Shown piece after piece: positions 1 to 12,525 of a stretch of 64,000 bases of DNA. Each line of letters starts with the position of its first letter. Within the stretch, counting starts at the first letter, position 1. The position numbers and the translations under genes were made by a program. The notes beneath the pieces were generated by a model. It ran no database searches, was not told where the DNA came from, and saw only the letters and a list, made by a program, of their open reading frames with translations. Origin of the DNA: Protea cynaroides (taxonomy: Eukaryota; Streptophyta; Magnoliopsida; Proteales; Proteaceae); the NCBI GenBank assembly GCA_028583415.1, contig CM053270.1:57010529-57074528 (forward strand), written 5' to 3'.

Positions 1-237
1 ATCCAACGCACGTTCTGATAGTAGATTTACCTGATTTGACTGATGATTTGACATTTTGAGGTAACACCAACTGAGATCACCAGCCGAAAGGTTCAACGAC
101 TGCGCAACCGTGATATCTATTATGTTAAGGTCATCTGGAGAAGTAGAGATATGGAAGAAATTACATGGGAAGAAGAGAATGCTATGCGAAAGCAATACCC
201 TCATTTATTTGACTCGGAAGGTATGTACAATTTCTAG
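1..237 (+). pseudogene. Chromovirus A: end of pol (integrase C-terminus and chromodomain)
   Basis: This is the 3' end of a Ty3/gypsy polyprotein that enters from the left edge of the window. The frame ends in the chromodomain-like signature EEITWEEENAMRKQYPHLF and stops at TAG 235-237. The same residues occur in the pol genes of elements B and F in this window, which fixes the family. An extra T in the T-run near base 55 breaks the frame, so this copy is dead. A polypurine tract (252-264) and the 3' LTR follow directly. In this family the chromodomain is thought to direct integration to particular chromatin. Confidence 0.85.
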
Positions 238-265
238 GATGAAATTTTTATAAGTAGGGGGGAGT

Positions 266-2565
266 TGTAAGACTCGTATCGAACTAACTGGTCTTACCAC
301 CTTATACCAGGTCTACCTATCATGGCCGAGCCAAATGGACCAAGTGCGTGAAGGAAATAGCAAGACCAAGTATGAAACTGACCCAAAAACCATAAAATAG
401 GGGGTAGGGTCGCATACCTAAACAGGTAGGGTCGATCCCACCTCATCAAGAAGTCAGACCCATGACTTTTAGTCCTAGGGTCGGACAACTGAAACCCTAG
501 GGTCGACGGGATTTGTGACCCTAGCATCGACCCTAGGATCACCGACAGAAACCGTAAATAGGAAACTTTCTTAATTTCAAGGGGATTCTTTCCTAATCTC
601 AATGGGACTTATTTTGGGAGATTTTCCTCTATAAATAGGACGTCCCTTAGCCTCTTTCACTCCTTTTGAAACCCTAATTGAAAGAGAAGAGAAGGAGAAG
701 AGCAGGAGAATTGGAGAAGAATACTAAAGGGAAGAAATTAAGAGAAACCTCTGAACCTCAGCAAACCTGAGGTATGGATATGTTTTTCATGAATTGTTTA
801 AGACCTTAAAATAGTTCATGAAGAGGGTATGATCTAGGAGAAACCAAATCATCCATCCATGGGAAGATTTCATTGAAATCCATGGAGGAAATCATGGTAG
901 ACAAAGTAAGGAAGTAACCTGGAGTTTTAAGCCATAGAACAAGCATAGAATGGACTGTGGAAGTAAGCCGAAGGACCCAAACATGAAATATTAGACTGTA
1001 GAAAAGGTCGGACGTAGGATCGATTGGGAATCGACCCTACCAGACCACAAGATCGACCCCTAGCTCTCGGGAAGTCCAGGGAAGCTACGATCGCACCTAG
1101 GGTCGATGGGACAACCGACCCTAGCATCGACCCTATACCCTGGGGTCTCAGATACCTGCGACCCAACCTGCGACCCATCCTGCGACCCTAGCTTTACAGC
1201 AAGCTTAAAATTATCAGAATGAATTCTAATTAAAATCTATCGACTTGTTAGGTTTTCCTATTGATATAAAGGTGATTCTTAAAGCTTGAAAGAGGATTTA
1301 CACTCAAGCAAAGGTGAGGGAACAAGACCTAAACTAATTGGCTAATAATAAACTATTTTTTATTTCTTGAGTCCAATGCCATGACTGATTCTATGAGTGT
1401 ATGCTTGTAATGTGCATTCAACATGTCATCCAATATTCATGCTATTAATGTTCATGCATATTTAATTCTATTTATTTATAACATGATGATGATGATGTTG
1501 CTAGGAATAGGCATGTGAATGTATGTGTGTGATTAGTGTACTTGATGCGAGTGAAGCATCAGGGGGAGGATGTGATATTATGGTGTGTCCTGGTCACCAG
1601 ACTCTAGCCTTATCTCTACTCAAGTCTTGTCCACTAGCATCGTCGTATCGCCATTACCTTAGCAGAACTATTACATCGTAGGGCATCAAGGGAGGTGGTC
1701 TCGGACCGTGTAGTCTTCGACTCTACCGGGGGGCCTTAGCTCTATCTCTATGGACGTATTGAGGGATGCTAGGGTGAGGCCTTGGATACACTGTTTGACA
1801 TTAGGATTGGTTAGTTGCGAGCCTAGTTTGCAAGTCCTCGCCAATAGGGGCTTACGTGTTGGTATGGGTAGAGCATCAGGGGAAGTGTGATGCGGTGCGG
1901 TCCTAAGCAGTTTAGCTCTATCTCTATCCCATGGTGGGTACATGTGGGGGCAGCGATGGTGTTTGATCCTTTGAGCGGTTTCACTCACTCGTGTATAGAG
2001 GTGCGGCGGCCACTAAACCTTTATATAACACATTGCAAACTTATATACCAGACCACAGATATGAATTGAATGCATGCATATGTTTGTTGCATTATTTTGT
2101 TTGCTCACTGAGCCGTGATGTGTGCTCACCCTTTTCGAATTCAAATATTTTAGTTGATGATGCAGGTACCACTGTGGAGGATTATAAGAATGCTTCTGTG
2201 TACGGGCACGTGACTGCAATGGAGGCTAAAGATATAGTGGAGACGCATGACTCCTCATGCGAGTGCAACTCATGCATTTTCGACTAGATTTTTATTTGAA
2301 CTATTAAGGAAATGTAATTTGATACTTTATTTACTTATGTCTCGATTGATACAACATAATTTGATATTTTATTTATGATTATCACAGTTAGATTCTCAGT
2401 TCATTTAATATTAAGATTTATGCTATTGTGTATTTATTCTGATTATGGTTGTGGATGTGTATGGTTTAAGTTAAAGGACACAGCCTATTAAAGATCCTGG
2501 TTGAACCGTTGGTTTATTAGCGGTTCATCACATCGTTCTGAATGGTACGGAATTGGGGTGTGACA
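266..2565 (+). repeat. 3' LTR of chromovirus A (2.3 kb)
   Basis: The LTR starts TGTAAGAC right after a purine tract and ends GGGGTGTGACA. The same ends bound the LTRs of B, C, E and F. A TATA box (TATAAATA) lies at 630-637, so U3 is about 400 bp and R-U5 about 1.9 kb. A splice-donor-like CTGAG/GTATGG is at 771/772. Blocks of CGACCCTA-type motifs lie upstream of the TATA box (about 395-545) and in U5 (about 1010-1185). Copies of GAGATAGAGCTA (or its complement) are scattered in U5. Confidence 0.85.
1991..2287 (+). other. LTR-internal reading frame with conserved Cys-rich tail (copy A)
   Basis: A 98-codon open frame lies in U5 in the sense direction. Its last ~45 codons (DDAGTTVEDY ... SCECNSCIFD) match frames at the same place in LTRs B, C, E, F and H, ending in a Cys-x-Cys-x-x-Cys motif just before the stop. 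The upstream half is conserved only between close copies. The tail begins at a splice-acceptor-like GATGCAG/GT (2164). I do not recognise a protein family. It could be a small spliced peptide or simply conserved LTR sequence. Confidence 0.35.
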
Positions 2566-2740
2566 GCACCTTGCTTTTCCTTTCCCCTAAAATCCCTTTC
2601 ACAATGTGTGACCCCCAAGTAGAAACAGATTTGAGTTTCGATGGGTTGCGAACAACTTTAACATTGGCCCTCACCATCTGATTTTCATCAACAAACTTGC
2701 ATAGCTTTGGTTGACTCTCTGATGCGTTCTCTTCTCTCAT
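2566..2740 (-). pseudogene. Host gene exon fragment cut by element A
   Basis: An open frame reads MREENASESQPKLCKFVDEN and continues to GERKSKV, where it runs straight into the 3' end of LTR A. Its composition looks like normal plant coding sequence, unlike the surrounding repeats. A splice-acceptor-like ATACAAG lies just before the ATG, so this may be an internal exon rather than a true start. The rest of the gene would lie to the left of element A, outside the window. I do not recognise the family. Confidence 0.4.
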
Positions 2741-3138
2741 CTTGTATCAAATAGTTTACTTCAAAGGGCACAAACTCAAGCCCGTATACAAGGCTAGCTA
2801 AAAAAAAAAACTAGAGGAATTCAATGGTTGATGCTCATAAAAATCTTTCAAACAATCAAAGCAACTACTATATGTAAATCCATGCCCAGAAGATAAACTT
2901 TGTTTTCCAGTGTTTTGAGTATAACAAAAGTTTGTAGAAATACTCCAGTTTATTAGTAAGCGGGGGAAAAAAGTGGGGAAAAGTAATCTCTAAAAGCTCA
3001 AATAAGCAGGAGAAGACAGCCCAGAACTGGTATGGCTATACTATTCATTGCAACTCTTACACTCTAAAAGAAACCCAAATGAACAAAAGTGGTATTCTGG
3101 GTCTTATGAACACGTATGGGTTAATGAGAATGACTAAT
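2741..3138. other. Non-coding flank between element A and copia-1
   Basis: AT-rich sequence without a convincing frame. It may be intron of the interrupted host gene at 2566-2740. Its last five bases and the first bases before copia-1 form the target site GACCC. Confidence 0.5.
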
Positions 3139-3143
3139 GACCC

Positions 3144-3497
3144 TGTTGGATTTGGTGTCTTGTATTTTGTGGGGTCCACATGATTACTGGGTTTGTATTT
3201 GTATCAGGGTTTGGGTCTATTACATGTATAGGGGTAAACGTATAATTGTGTGGGATTAGGGTTTCTAGGGATCCCTAATATTGTCTCTATTGGGAAAACC
3301 TTAAATAAGGTCTAAGCAAAGGAGAACACTTTGTCAAGTGGAGAGAGCTGTAGAAGTTTCTTGACAATAAAGAATTCTCTATTCTCTATAGTGGAGGTAG
3401 GCATTTCGGATTGGGTGTTGAACCATAGCAAATCCTGTATTTGTGTATTTTTCTTGATCTTTGTTCTTTCTCTTAATTGCACTTTCATCCGTAAACA
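3144..3497 (+). repeat. 5' LTR of copia-1
   Basis: Begins TGTTGGATTTGG and ends CATCCGTAAACA. It aligns along its length with 5614-5968, with scattered substitutions. Confidence 0.88.
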
Positions 3498-3499
3498 AG

Positions 3500-3511
3500 T
3501 GGTATCAAAGC
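3500..3511 (+). promoter_or_regulatory. Primer binding site of copia-1
   Basis: TGGTATCAAAGC, two bases after the LTR. It matches the initiator tRNA-Met 3' end except A for G at one position; the usual plant form is TGGTATCAGAGC. Confidence 0.8.
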
Positions 3512-4066
3512 TAAGGTTTGGCAGATTAGTTACGGATCTAAAGAAAGGAAGGTGCGCAAGGTTTATTCGAGAAGAAGGTTTTTTTTTCCTTTTAACCGAT
3601 CGGAGGAGCTCAGCAATAAGGTATTTTTTTTCTCTAAAAGCACGAGGTGGTTCTTCTTTTTTTTGTTTGATTAGTTTTGAGAAAAAAAAAGATCATTGAA
3701 ATGTAATTATTACGAGAGTATTGATTACAAGAATTGAAAAAAAAAATGATTGTTTTTTTTTTTTTTTTTGTTCTGTTTTGTAAATTTCTCTCTCGTTGAA
3801 AATGAAGAGAAAAGTAAAAGGTGAAGTTGGAAAAAAAAGTTAATGTACATACATTATTCGTACATTGTATCGATCGAAGAGAAAAGGGAAGAGATGTAGA
3901 GGTTGTTGCTCCAAGGATTTTTTGGTAATACAGACTCATTGAAAGACACGGAATGATAAGATTCAGAGTTGTTGGTATCGATCGGATAGTCTTGTGCAAG
4001 ATCAATGGTGATTGAAGCTCTTGAAAGTTGATGGCAGACATATAAGGTAAAGATTGAGTTAATTGG

Positions 4067-5237
4067 ATGGCGGCGAAGGGTTCAAACTTTTCCATAGAAC
4101 CCTTCAATGGCCATAATGATTTCACCTTGTAGCAATAACGGGTGAAAAATATTCTTATGCTGGAGGGGACTGTTAAGGCTCTCAAGAAGAAATCCGACAA
4201 GCCAAAAAAATTGACAAATGACGAGTAACTAGAGTTGAGGGATCTAGCAAATAGTATGATCCAGTTGTTTCTGATGGATTACACTCTTTGTGAGGTCATT
4301 GGTTTGGAGGATCCAGAAGAAGTTTAGACGATGTTAGAGAGTAGGTATAAGTCCAAATCATTGACAAATCGATTGTTTTCTATGAAACAATTATATATCT
4401 TTCACTTGTCAAATGGAGTAAAATTTAAAATGCACATTGATAAGTTCAACAAGATTCTAATGGAGTTGTCTGCTCTTGATGTGAAGATTGAAGAAGAGGA
4501 TAAGGCACTTATCCTGTTGGTCTCATTGCCTTGTTCATTTGATCATATGACTATACTGTTGTTTGGTAATCATACTCTCAAATTTAATGTTGTTATTGCT
4601 ACTTTGATGATGAATGAGACACGGCGGAAAAATAGTAGTGAAGGGACGTCAGATGAGGGTAATGCCTTGGTTATAGTTGGTGGTCAGGTTAAAGGGAGAT
4701 AAAATGGGAGACAAGAATGGCAAGAGTAGGGGTCGCTCCAAGTCACAAGGTCACAAAATAATTTGTTATTATTGTGATGAGAAAGGCCATATAAGAAGGA
4801 ATAATCCAAAGCGTATGGAGGATAAAAGGAAAAAAGAAGACAAAGAGAGTGGAGAAAAATCATCTACTGCTGGTGTCACGGAGGAGTGGAGTGATAGAGA
4901 TCTCTATCTCACTACTTCATTAAGTGCGAATACTTCAGATTGGATTTTAGATTCGGGTTGTTCATTTCATATGTGTTCAGTTAGAGAACAGTTTACTACA
5001 TATCATGAATGTGATAAGGATATAATTAGAATGGTAAATGATGCTGAAAGAAAAGTTGTCGAGATTGGGACTGTACAAATTCACATGTTTGGTGGGATTA
5101 TGCTAACTGTAAATCGGGTTAAACATATGCCAGACTTAAGGAAGAATCTAATTTCATTGAAAACACCAGATGCGAGAGGCTACAGGTGTTCTCTGAAGGT
5201 GGAGTTCTCAATGTCTCCAAAAGGGCCATGGTTGTGA
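4067..5237 (+). pseudogene. copia-1 gag and partial protease (broken)
   Basis: The start at 4067 opens MAAKGSNFSIEPFNGHNDF, a typical copia gag beginning. Stops interrupt it around 4136, 4228 and 4325; it is then open as a UBN2-type gag domain (4331-4702) and shifts frame near 4690. Next comes a zinc knuckle, CYYCDEKGHIRRNN, whose last Cys is replaced by Asn. The protease follows with the catalytic signature WILDSGCSFHMC. The frame ends at the pre-integrase stretch (LISLKTPDARGYR), where the internal deletion begins. No functional product is expected. Confidence 0.85.
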
Positions 5238-5613
5238 TGCAATGATAGATGGTTAAGAATCTATATAGACTTACAGGGAGTGTTGAAACAGAAGATGCTT
5301 CTATTGGAACTTAGGCAAGGATTACAGATGGAAGACAGAGACTGTAGGAAGTTCAAGTTGTGAACAAGTACAGATCTAGCAAGTATCCTTCGCCTCAGAT
5401 GTTGTGAGTGGAAGTATTCTCTCTGGTGATGCTGCAGCAGTGGGAGAGATGGAGTCACATCACATCATACTGCGGTGAGTAGTACGGAACACCCCAACAG
5501 GATGTGGGCTATGCCAGTTTGGGTATAGCAGTTTGACAAAGACAGATTTACAGAATCAACATCAATGGGTTCTTCTTCAAGGTGGTTTGTAGAATCCAAG
5601 CCAGGTGGAGATT

Positions 5614-5968
5614 TATTGGGTTTGGTGTCTTGTATTCTGTGGGGTCCATACGGTTACTGGGTTTGTACTTGTATTAGGGTTTGGGTTTATTATATGTGCG
5701 GAGATAAACTTATAATTGTATGGGATTAGAGTTTCAAGGGATCCCTATATATTGTCTATATTAAGAAAACCCTAAGTAAGGTCTGAGCAAAGGAGAACAC
5801 TTTGTCAGGTGGAGAGAGCTATAGAGGTTTTTTGGTAATAAAGAATTCTCTGTTCTGTATGGTGGAGGTAAGTATTCTGGATTGGGTGCTGAACCACAGC
5901 AAATCTTGTGTTTGTGTGTTTTTGCTTTAACTTCGTTCTTTCTCTTGATTGCACTTTCATCCCTAACA
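5614..5968 (+). repeat. 3' LTR of copia-1
   Basis: Begins TATTGGGTTTGG (the first G of the terminal TG is changed) and ends CATCCCTAACA. It is directly followed by the GACCC duplication. Confidence 0.88.
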
Positions 5969-5973
5969 GACCC

Positions 5974-8194
5974 ATCTCTGTTCATCTGCAGCTTTGCAGG
6001 TGCATTAATGAAACTTCATTCGAAACTTTAACTGTTTAGAGGATTAATCTAATGGCTTTGGCTCGTCATGAAGGGTTTATGCTTTGAAATGGAATATCTG
6101 GGTCCGGGTTAAAGGCTGTGGACCTCACTAGGGTTTTTTGATGATTGCGTAATTACGGGAAACTTCGTTTCTTAAAGAGGGTGAATAAGACATTTTACCA
6201 TATCATGTTAACACCATTAGTTCATGGTAGTTGAGTGTCCATTTAAAACTAACATGGGAGGTTCATTTCTTTTAGCCAAAGTACAAGGAAGGTTTGTGTA
6301 CTTTATCCATAAAACAAAAATGCCTAATAAGGACAAAAATGGGACATCACTTCTCACTTATTATGTAAGATATTTCTTGTAAATATTGTTTTCGAATTAT
6401 TTGGACAAGTATACCATTAGGATATGGTGCTCAATCCTAACCTATGGACTGGACTATTTAGAAATAAGGAACCCAGCCCGAAGATAGAATTAAACTTGGA
6501 AATAGGTTGATATGTATTTGGAGATATTTAACATGATTATGTTTATACAAACCATGAAAGCCGGTAGTGGATTTTATTTTTGTGTTATCATTTTTAATAA
6601 CATGATTAATGGTTTGCTTGGATCATGATTTTATTGTCACATGTTTATAAGGTGCACTAATTATATGGACAATTTACTTGTCATATCAGAATACCATTCC
6701 ATGTATTTTGAATCAAGATAATTGTTAGTAGGATAATTGGTATGATCATATGATCGAGACTCATGATTGCCCACACTTTAATCAGTCTAAGTTGTTGGCA
6801 TTTAAAAGCCACTTGACCAAAACAGTTGGCCTAATCAGATTTTAATATGACTCTTGGCATTTTGATTAAACCATTAAGGTCCTTGAATGAGATAATCAAA
6901 ATGAATAAATGTTGTTTATTAACCATAGATATGGTAGATCAAGTAACATGTTAAATATGGTTAATATGGAGATATGCTATATTTGATAAATTAAAAAATT
7001 TACTTGGGTAATGAAAGGACAGTGTACCATAAGCATACTCAGAGTACTTATAAGGTTGAGTATGGAAAACCCAAAATTGTTGGGGGTTTTGTAAAAATAC
7101 ACATTTGCAAGTCAAACTCTTCTAAGAAAAAAGAATGATGTCAAAATAGAATTATTAATATCTATTTAGACATTGAATCTAGAAGACAAGCCTAGATTCA
7201 GATAGATCACCTTGATTCGAAAGGAGATGACCATGATGGTCATAAGATTCTTTGAATCTGTGCTAATTCCACCATGGATAGTCAAGTATGGCTATGAAAT
7301 TAAATTTAGATAAGGGTCAAACGACCAAATATCTCAATAACAGATATATGATGAAAACTGAAGTTGATTGTGATACTTTAAATAGTAAGTTCAAAGGCAC
7401 GAAAGTCACAACTATCAAGTAAGATACATATGATTCTTCCGGTCTTATAAATGTCTAAGGACATCTAAGATATGTATGTCTTAGGCAGTTATACAATATA
7501 TTTGGAGAAGCTAATGGAATAGCGTGCTTTTAAAAATACTTAGTTAGGTTAGTTCTGACTAATATGATTATTTAGATTCTGACTACTAAAGTGGTATACA
7601 TCTAAAGGAATTAGTTTGAAGCCCATGGCATAAGTCATGTGATGGAAATCCAACCTATGTGATAGGAGATCCTTGGAATTAGGTTCAACGGGTAAAAATA
7701 AAGTCACCGGATGACTTGTTTAGTACTATCATAATTTTGCTCATTCTGGTTAGATGGGAATGTAGAACTCACCACAAAGAAAAGAGGATGAATCACAAAG
7801 ATTCTTAATCAAGCAGACTAACCCATTGAAATGTGGGGGGGTGTTAACTATGGTGCACACTTTGGGCTGTCCTAAGTGAATGTAGGAGATGAGGCTGCTT
7901 CCAATGACAGTTGTAAGGGCGAATTCTTTGAACATGCATGAAACCAAGATAAGAACAAAGCTAGATAAAAATGTCTACCTTTTACGAAAGGAACTATTCG
8001 ATGGTCGGACTGTAAGGGGAGCCTATTAGGTCAATTGGCTGCATCAATGAGGAAAGGTTAAAAGAGCGTTGCTTCACCCGTATTCTGTAGCATGGCCTTT
8101 CAGACATAGTATAGATTCAAGTCGAAAGACATCTATAATGACGTCGCTCACAGTTCTCATGGGATTAACAATCTGCTTTCGGTTTATCATTCTT
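5974..8194. other. Non-coding AT-rich stretch, possible LARD interior
   Basis: No frame with recognisable protein similarity. The stretch ends in what looks like a purine tract before an LTR-like sequence at 8212. It could therefore be the non-coding interior of an old non-autonomous retrotransposon, but no matching 5' LTR was found. Confidence 0.35.
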
Positions 8195-8520
8195 TTTTAA
8201 ACTTGTGGGGGATTGTTGTTTTTAAAGTCCAAAAAACAGGTAATGTTTCAGAAAAAAAAAAGTAATAAATTAAATTCGAAGTTTTATTTTTTTTAGGGAA
8301 ATTCTTGGGTTTTGTTTTGAGTTGGATATGGATATAGATATGGATATGAGTGTGGTTACATACTTATACATATGTACTCTTTTGGAACGATGGTGACTTA
8401 TATCTTTTGGTATGTAGAGATACTCCCATACCCCTTGAAAGTGACCATTTGGAAAGACACCTGTCTTCTATAAATAAAGGATGTTAATTCATTCCAATTC
8501 ACTCAGTTTTAATATAAATT

Positions 8521-8522
<2 letters not shown>
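8195..8522 (+). repeat. LTR-like sequence (purine tract, TG start, TATA box)
   Basis: A purine-rich ACTTGTGGGGGAT run is followed by TGTTGTTTTT (about 8212). About 260 bp further on, near 8469, is a TATA box (CTATAAATAAAG). This order fits purine tract - U3 - TATA. I could not find its partner LTR, and its 3' end merges into a microsatellite, so this is tentative. Confidence 0.3.
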
Positions 8523-8582
<60 letters not shown>

Positions 8583-8604
8583 TATATATATATATATATA
8601 TATA

Positions 8605-8648
<44 letters not shown>
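8523..8648. repeat. Compound microsatellite (TC)n-(TA)n-(TG)n
   Basis: About 57 bases of TC repeat, 26 of TA and 43 of TG/TA follow each other without interruption. Open frames across it are composition artefacts. Confidence 0.97.
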
Positions 8649-8652
<4 letters not shown>

Positions 8653-11040
8653 CAACTCTCACATACTCTGTTTAATCAGAACCGAGACTACTCCGTTTTT
8701 AAGGACTGTTGATCTCAGCCGTCGGTTATTTTAATGAGGTCCAGATTTTGTATGCACATATCGGGAAGGGCTTTAAGAGGCTGTTTTATCTAAGAGGTTT
8801 ATTTACAGAAACCCATTGCACCATAGGGGGCGAATACAATCTTAAGGAAATTGTTCTGAACATGACTCAACCCATCTGTTTTCCTAATTCATTTTCAAAC
8901 TGAGTATGTAAACCGATTTTACTATTTCATTATGTGTGATGCCTTTGCATAATTATAAGACATGATGAAGTGTTTGCATAAATCTAATAGGGTTAAGTCT
9001 CGAACTATATTTATTGCTGTATTTTTCCCTATAGTGGTTTCTTCTTCTTTATTTTATTTGTTTATGCTGATAATCTAATGAAGAACATCAAGTTCAAGTT
9101 GTATTTGGCATCTTGTAGTTTTGTAGTTGTTCCAATTAATTGGAGAGAAGGAACCTTAGTTCTGCTCTGGTGTTTATCATACAGGTCTCTTGACAGAAAA
9201 AATTTGCTGCCAAATTTACATACAACATTTCTTCGTCCAAAAGCATTTTTTTTTTTAACACGGAAACAAATTTTTTTTTTTACGTTGACAGAATGATTAA
9301 AATACAAAACCCTCTTCTCCGGTTTTCTGCTTGTCCATACAAAATTATGAGAGTCTCTCTATTATTTATTTATTTTTTTCAGTTATCTGTTCTTATTTTA
9401 AGACAGTGAGTCTAAGTTTTGGTCTTTTTTTCTCATTTATATTCTGATGCTTGTGACTATTTTTCCTGATAAATGCTTCCTGTAACTTGTGAATGCGGTA
9501 ATGGTATTATATTTGTTCCTGTCATACTCTGGCCCAGGCTTGAATTTCAAGTCATTATCATCAGCTATAATACCATTACTATCAGAGAATAACTCAAGAA
9601 AAAGATTCTTACCCAAAAATAAAAATAAAAAACTGCAGAAGAGAGCTTTAATTTGTTCTCTGGGTCCTCCATAGGAAGAGCCCAGCTCACCCTTACTCTC
9701 AACCAAATCACCATAACCTTCTCCCTAACAAGTGTCTCTGTATGGAAAAAAGAATTTCCTTGTCTTTCCATGAAGAAAAAAATGCTAACCCGTGGCTGTT
9801 TTGCCAAATCAAATTTCAGTTTCCTTGTTACAAATTTGATAAAGATTTCTATTGAAGTCTCCCTTCTCTCGAATCAAGCACATTCCTTTTCATATATAAA
9901 TTTACACAGCGTTACTCCAATATTTTGTCTTTCTCTCTGATTTGATATAAAGAGGGTGGCTGGCTAGCAAGAGCCGCCATAAGTCAGTGGGACACGAGTG
10001 TCTAGCACTTGGCACCATTGTATACGGGTCAACCTTGTTATTTATAAATATATGATAGGGAATCACTATGTGTTTTTCTTTTTTTCTTTTTTTTTTTACC
10101 CTGGGCTCAGACTATGTCTCCTTGACAGCATTATACCAATTAGCAATCACCACTCAAATAACACATCTCTTGCTTTATAACAATCGGCAATGCTAGGAAT
10201 ATGAAGTTATGGATCATTTTACAAGAAGCCTTGAGCTGGTTTAACTCTTGTCTCATTTTTCTTTTTCCAGGTTCCCCATTGAATTCAGTGTTCTGCTTTA
10301 TGTATTTGATTTTTATTCAGTGTTGGGTTTTTGTTTCTTCTTATTGTGTTATTTGTTCAGGATTTTGTACTGTTAAACTCATTTATTGCGCTATTTGTTT
10401 TAGATTCTTGAATGGAATGTATGTTGAAGCTGAAGTTTATCTTCAGATGATTTTGGGTTTTCATTTTATGTTGTCTATTAAAGTGTATAGTTGTTTTGTT
10501 AGAAGAATGCAAGATAAGTCGTGGACTTTCTTTTCTGCAAGTATTTCTTGAATGGTGTGGTGAAGTGACGCTCCTGGAATGTTCATTCACCACAATAGTT
10601 GTTTTGTTAGCAAGATAAGTTTATGAAATATTGTTGTCTACTTGTCTGTTGACATTGGACATTTGGAACTCTCTGTATGATTGCGTGGATTATTTATTGC
10701 TCCTCTTATTTTATCATTTAGTTGCTACTGTGCCAGGCCCAGATGCTCAATTGCAACTGAATGTTGAATGTGGACCGTGAACATATTATAACTATTTGTT
10801 TTTGTTGTTACCACGAAAGGATGGAGATAATTTATTTTATTTTATTTATTTATTTTTTTGTTTCTCAAATAATAACCAATTGATAAAGGATCTAATGATT
10901 CTAATCAGATAAATACAAATATGCAATCCATTATCCATATTCAGATGTCTCTAATAAGATCAATCAAAACTCAACCACTTACAATTGTATTAAATATGAA
11001 TAAAAAATGTCACAAAAAAATTGTTGTTGTGCGAAAATAA
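8649..11040. other. Non-coding sequence, nothing recognised
   Basis: AT-rich, with T-runs and A-runs. Several short frames exist, for example 10201-10551 (+), but none has protein-like composition, a conserved motif or splice sites linking it to another frame. No RNA gene was recognised. Confidence 0.5.
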
Positions 11041-11045
11041 CTTAC

Positions 11046-11281
11046 ATGTGTAGGTCGCCCAATAAGCCCGATAAATCCAACTTGGACCGAATCAGTCCAA
11101 AATCAACCCGCTAAGCCCAGCCCAATAACAACCCGACACCGGACTGGCCCGTTAGTTATTGTGTCCAATGCAGCCCACCCCAGCCTAAACCCTTAATGGA
11201 GAAGTTTCGGTCTAGACTTGTAAATCTCGACACCGTTTCGTTCCAGACCGAAACAGGACCCGACCAGCCTGTTGATACCCT
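11046..11281. mobile_element. Partial hAT-type MITE (same family as 39806-40458)
   Basis: The GC-rich text of 'AAGCCCG ... ACCGAA ... CAGTCC' blocks, ending CCTGTTGATACCCTTA, aligns with the right half of the MITE at 40228-40458. The left half and left terminal repeat are missing. Confidence 0.65.
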
Positions 11282-11544
11282 TAATCACAAAACATCTATT
11301 CTACCAAGTTCAAAAAAATAGCAACCATCTACAATGGGCAAGTGATAAAGCAGACTATATATTGGTCTTCTTACTTGCGGATCCCTGTGATATCCCAAAT
11401 ATATTTTTACTGAGTGACATGGATAGAGATTAATGTACATCTGTTTAGAAAGAGGAAGGAGGAGTAACATCATTGATTATACAAAAATTAACGAAAATTC
11501 TATATAAAAAAAAAAGTCAATAGTGTTTACATCAAATACTCTAT

Positions 11545-11735
11545 GGATATATCAATGTGGGATCAAAATCATTTCCTCATGTTGACATGAGGAATATCCA
11601 GTGATTGTCATCCATTATGCATGTATACTAATACATCAGTAATTGTGCACAGTGGATGACAGCCACTAAATATTCCTTATATCAACATGAGGACATGAGG
11701 GGATTATTTTCCATCAATGTATATGTACAATTCTT
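11545..11735. mobile_element. Fold-back MITE-like element
   Basis: The left arm (CATGTTGACATGAGGAATAT, then GATTGTCATCCA) is repeated as its reverse complement on the right (TGGATGACAGCC, then ATATCAACATGAGG). The arms are about 70-80 bp and imperfect, around a loop of about 40 bp. No coding capacity. Exact ends and target duplication are not resolved by eye. Confidence 0.55.
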
Positions 11736-11894
11736 TGTTTAGTAAAAAATATATAATAATCAAATTAAAATTAAAATATTCTTCTTTACTATGCCCCCTC
11801 TCTCTCTCTCTAGGCCTTGGATTGACAATAGGCCAAAAGGCCCCATCCCTAGTTTATCTTAAGGGCTGAAAAGTAGGTGGAAGTTTTTCGGCTT

Positions 11895-12018
11895 TAGATT
11901 CCTTGCAGTTGTTCAGCCCTTGCAGTCACATTTGGACCATTGAGAGTGCATCTGCACATGCGTCGATGCATTCCAATGGATCGAATGCAACTGCAAGGGC
12001 TGCACAGCTATAAACGAT
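11895..12018. repeat. Second fold-back repeat
   Basis: CAGCCCTTGCAGT at 11916 reappears as ACTGCAAGGGCTG at about 11990. The similarity continues inward on both sides (GCATYYGGAYCATTG), giving a long hairpin. Probably a small MITE unrelated to the one at 11545. Confidence 0.45.
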
Positions 12019-12239
12019 CCAACCCGAAGTTTTTCTCCACGGTACGTGAACATAAGTGAAAGGAAATAAGGGATCAAGCCATTACGATCATTAAATGACA
12101 TGTTTCCTACCCGATTATGCCCCCAATTATATGAAACATAGAAGTTTTGAAACTAAACACTAAACCCTAAACCTTAATGGAAATGCTGAAAGCGGGATGA
12201 TGGGCCCTTGTCTTGTTTTGTTAGTTTGCTCAGGCTCTT

Positions 12240-12310
12240 TTTTTTGAATCAAAATATATATTATTAATAGGAAAGAAGAACATACAAGAGAATCAAAAGA
12301 AAGAACAAAG
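12240..12310. other. Possible LINE 3' end, antisense
   Basis: A T-run followed by TTGAATCAAAATATATATTA resembles the reverse complement of plant LINE tails. Too short to be sure. Confidence 0.2.
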
Positions 12311-12525
12311 CTAAACACAAACTCACAAAGAGCCCTACAATGGTTGACTTGAAAACTCAAACCCAAATCAAATCAAGGTGATATTTAAGCCCCATGATCA
12401 CAAGACCACATGATGATTTTTCTGGCAGTCTAAGTCCATTGATTGTAAATGATCTTACAGGATAACTTGAAACTGTTCAAATTCGGGATTTGTATATAAA
12501 TGCAAGAGGAGAAGGTCCATCTTCG

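Larger units (their letters stand above)
3144..5968 (+). mobile_element. copia-1: deletion-derived, non-autonomous Ty1/copia element
   Basis: A complete LTR retrotransposon of 2,825 bp bounded by 354/355-bp LTRs (3144-3497 and 5614-5968). The target-site duplication is perfect: GACCC at 3139-3143 and 5969-5973. A tRNA-Met primer site follows the 5' LTR and a purine tract (AGGTGGAGATT, about 5602-5612) precedes the 3' LTR. Inside are only gag and the start of protease. Integrase, reverse transcriptase and RNase H are absent, so it could move only with enzymes from another element. The intact duplication and similar LTRs suggest one clean insertion. Confidence 0.9.

Noticed and set aside
3634..4200. 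188-codon minus-strand frame in copia-1
   Set aside because: Antisense to the leader and gag of copia-1; Phe/Ser/Lys-rich from T and A runs, no match to the antisense genes of the chromoviruses.
8519..8734. Frame across the TC/TA/TG microsatellite
   Set aside because: Pure simple-repeat translation.
10201..10551. 116-codon frame MKLWIILQEALSWFNS, possible small membrane protein
   Set aside because: Composition is that of T-rich intergenic DNA; no partner exon, no TATA or poly(A) arrangement that stands out.
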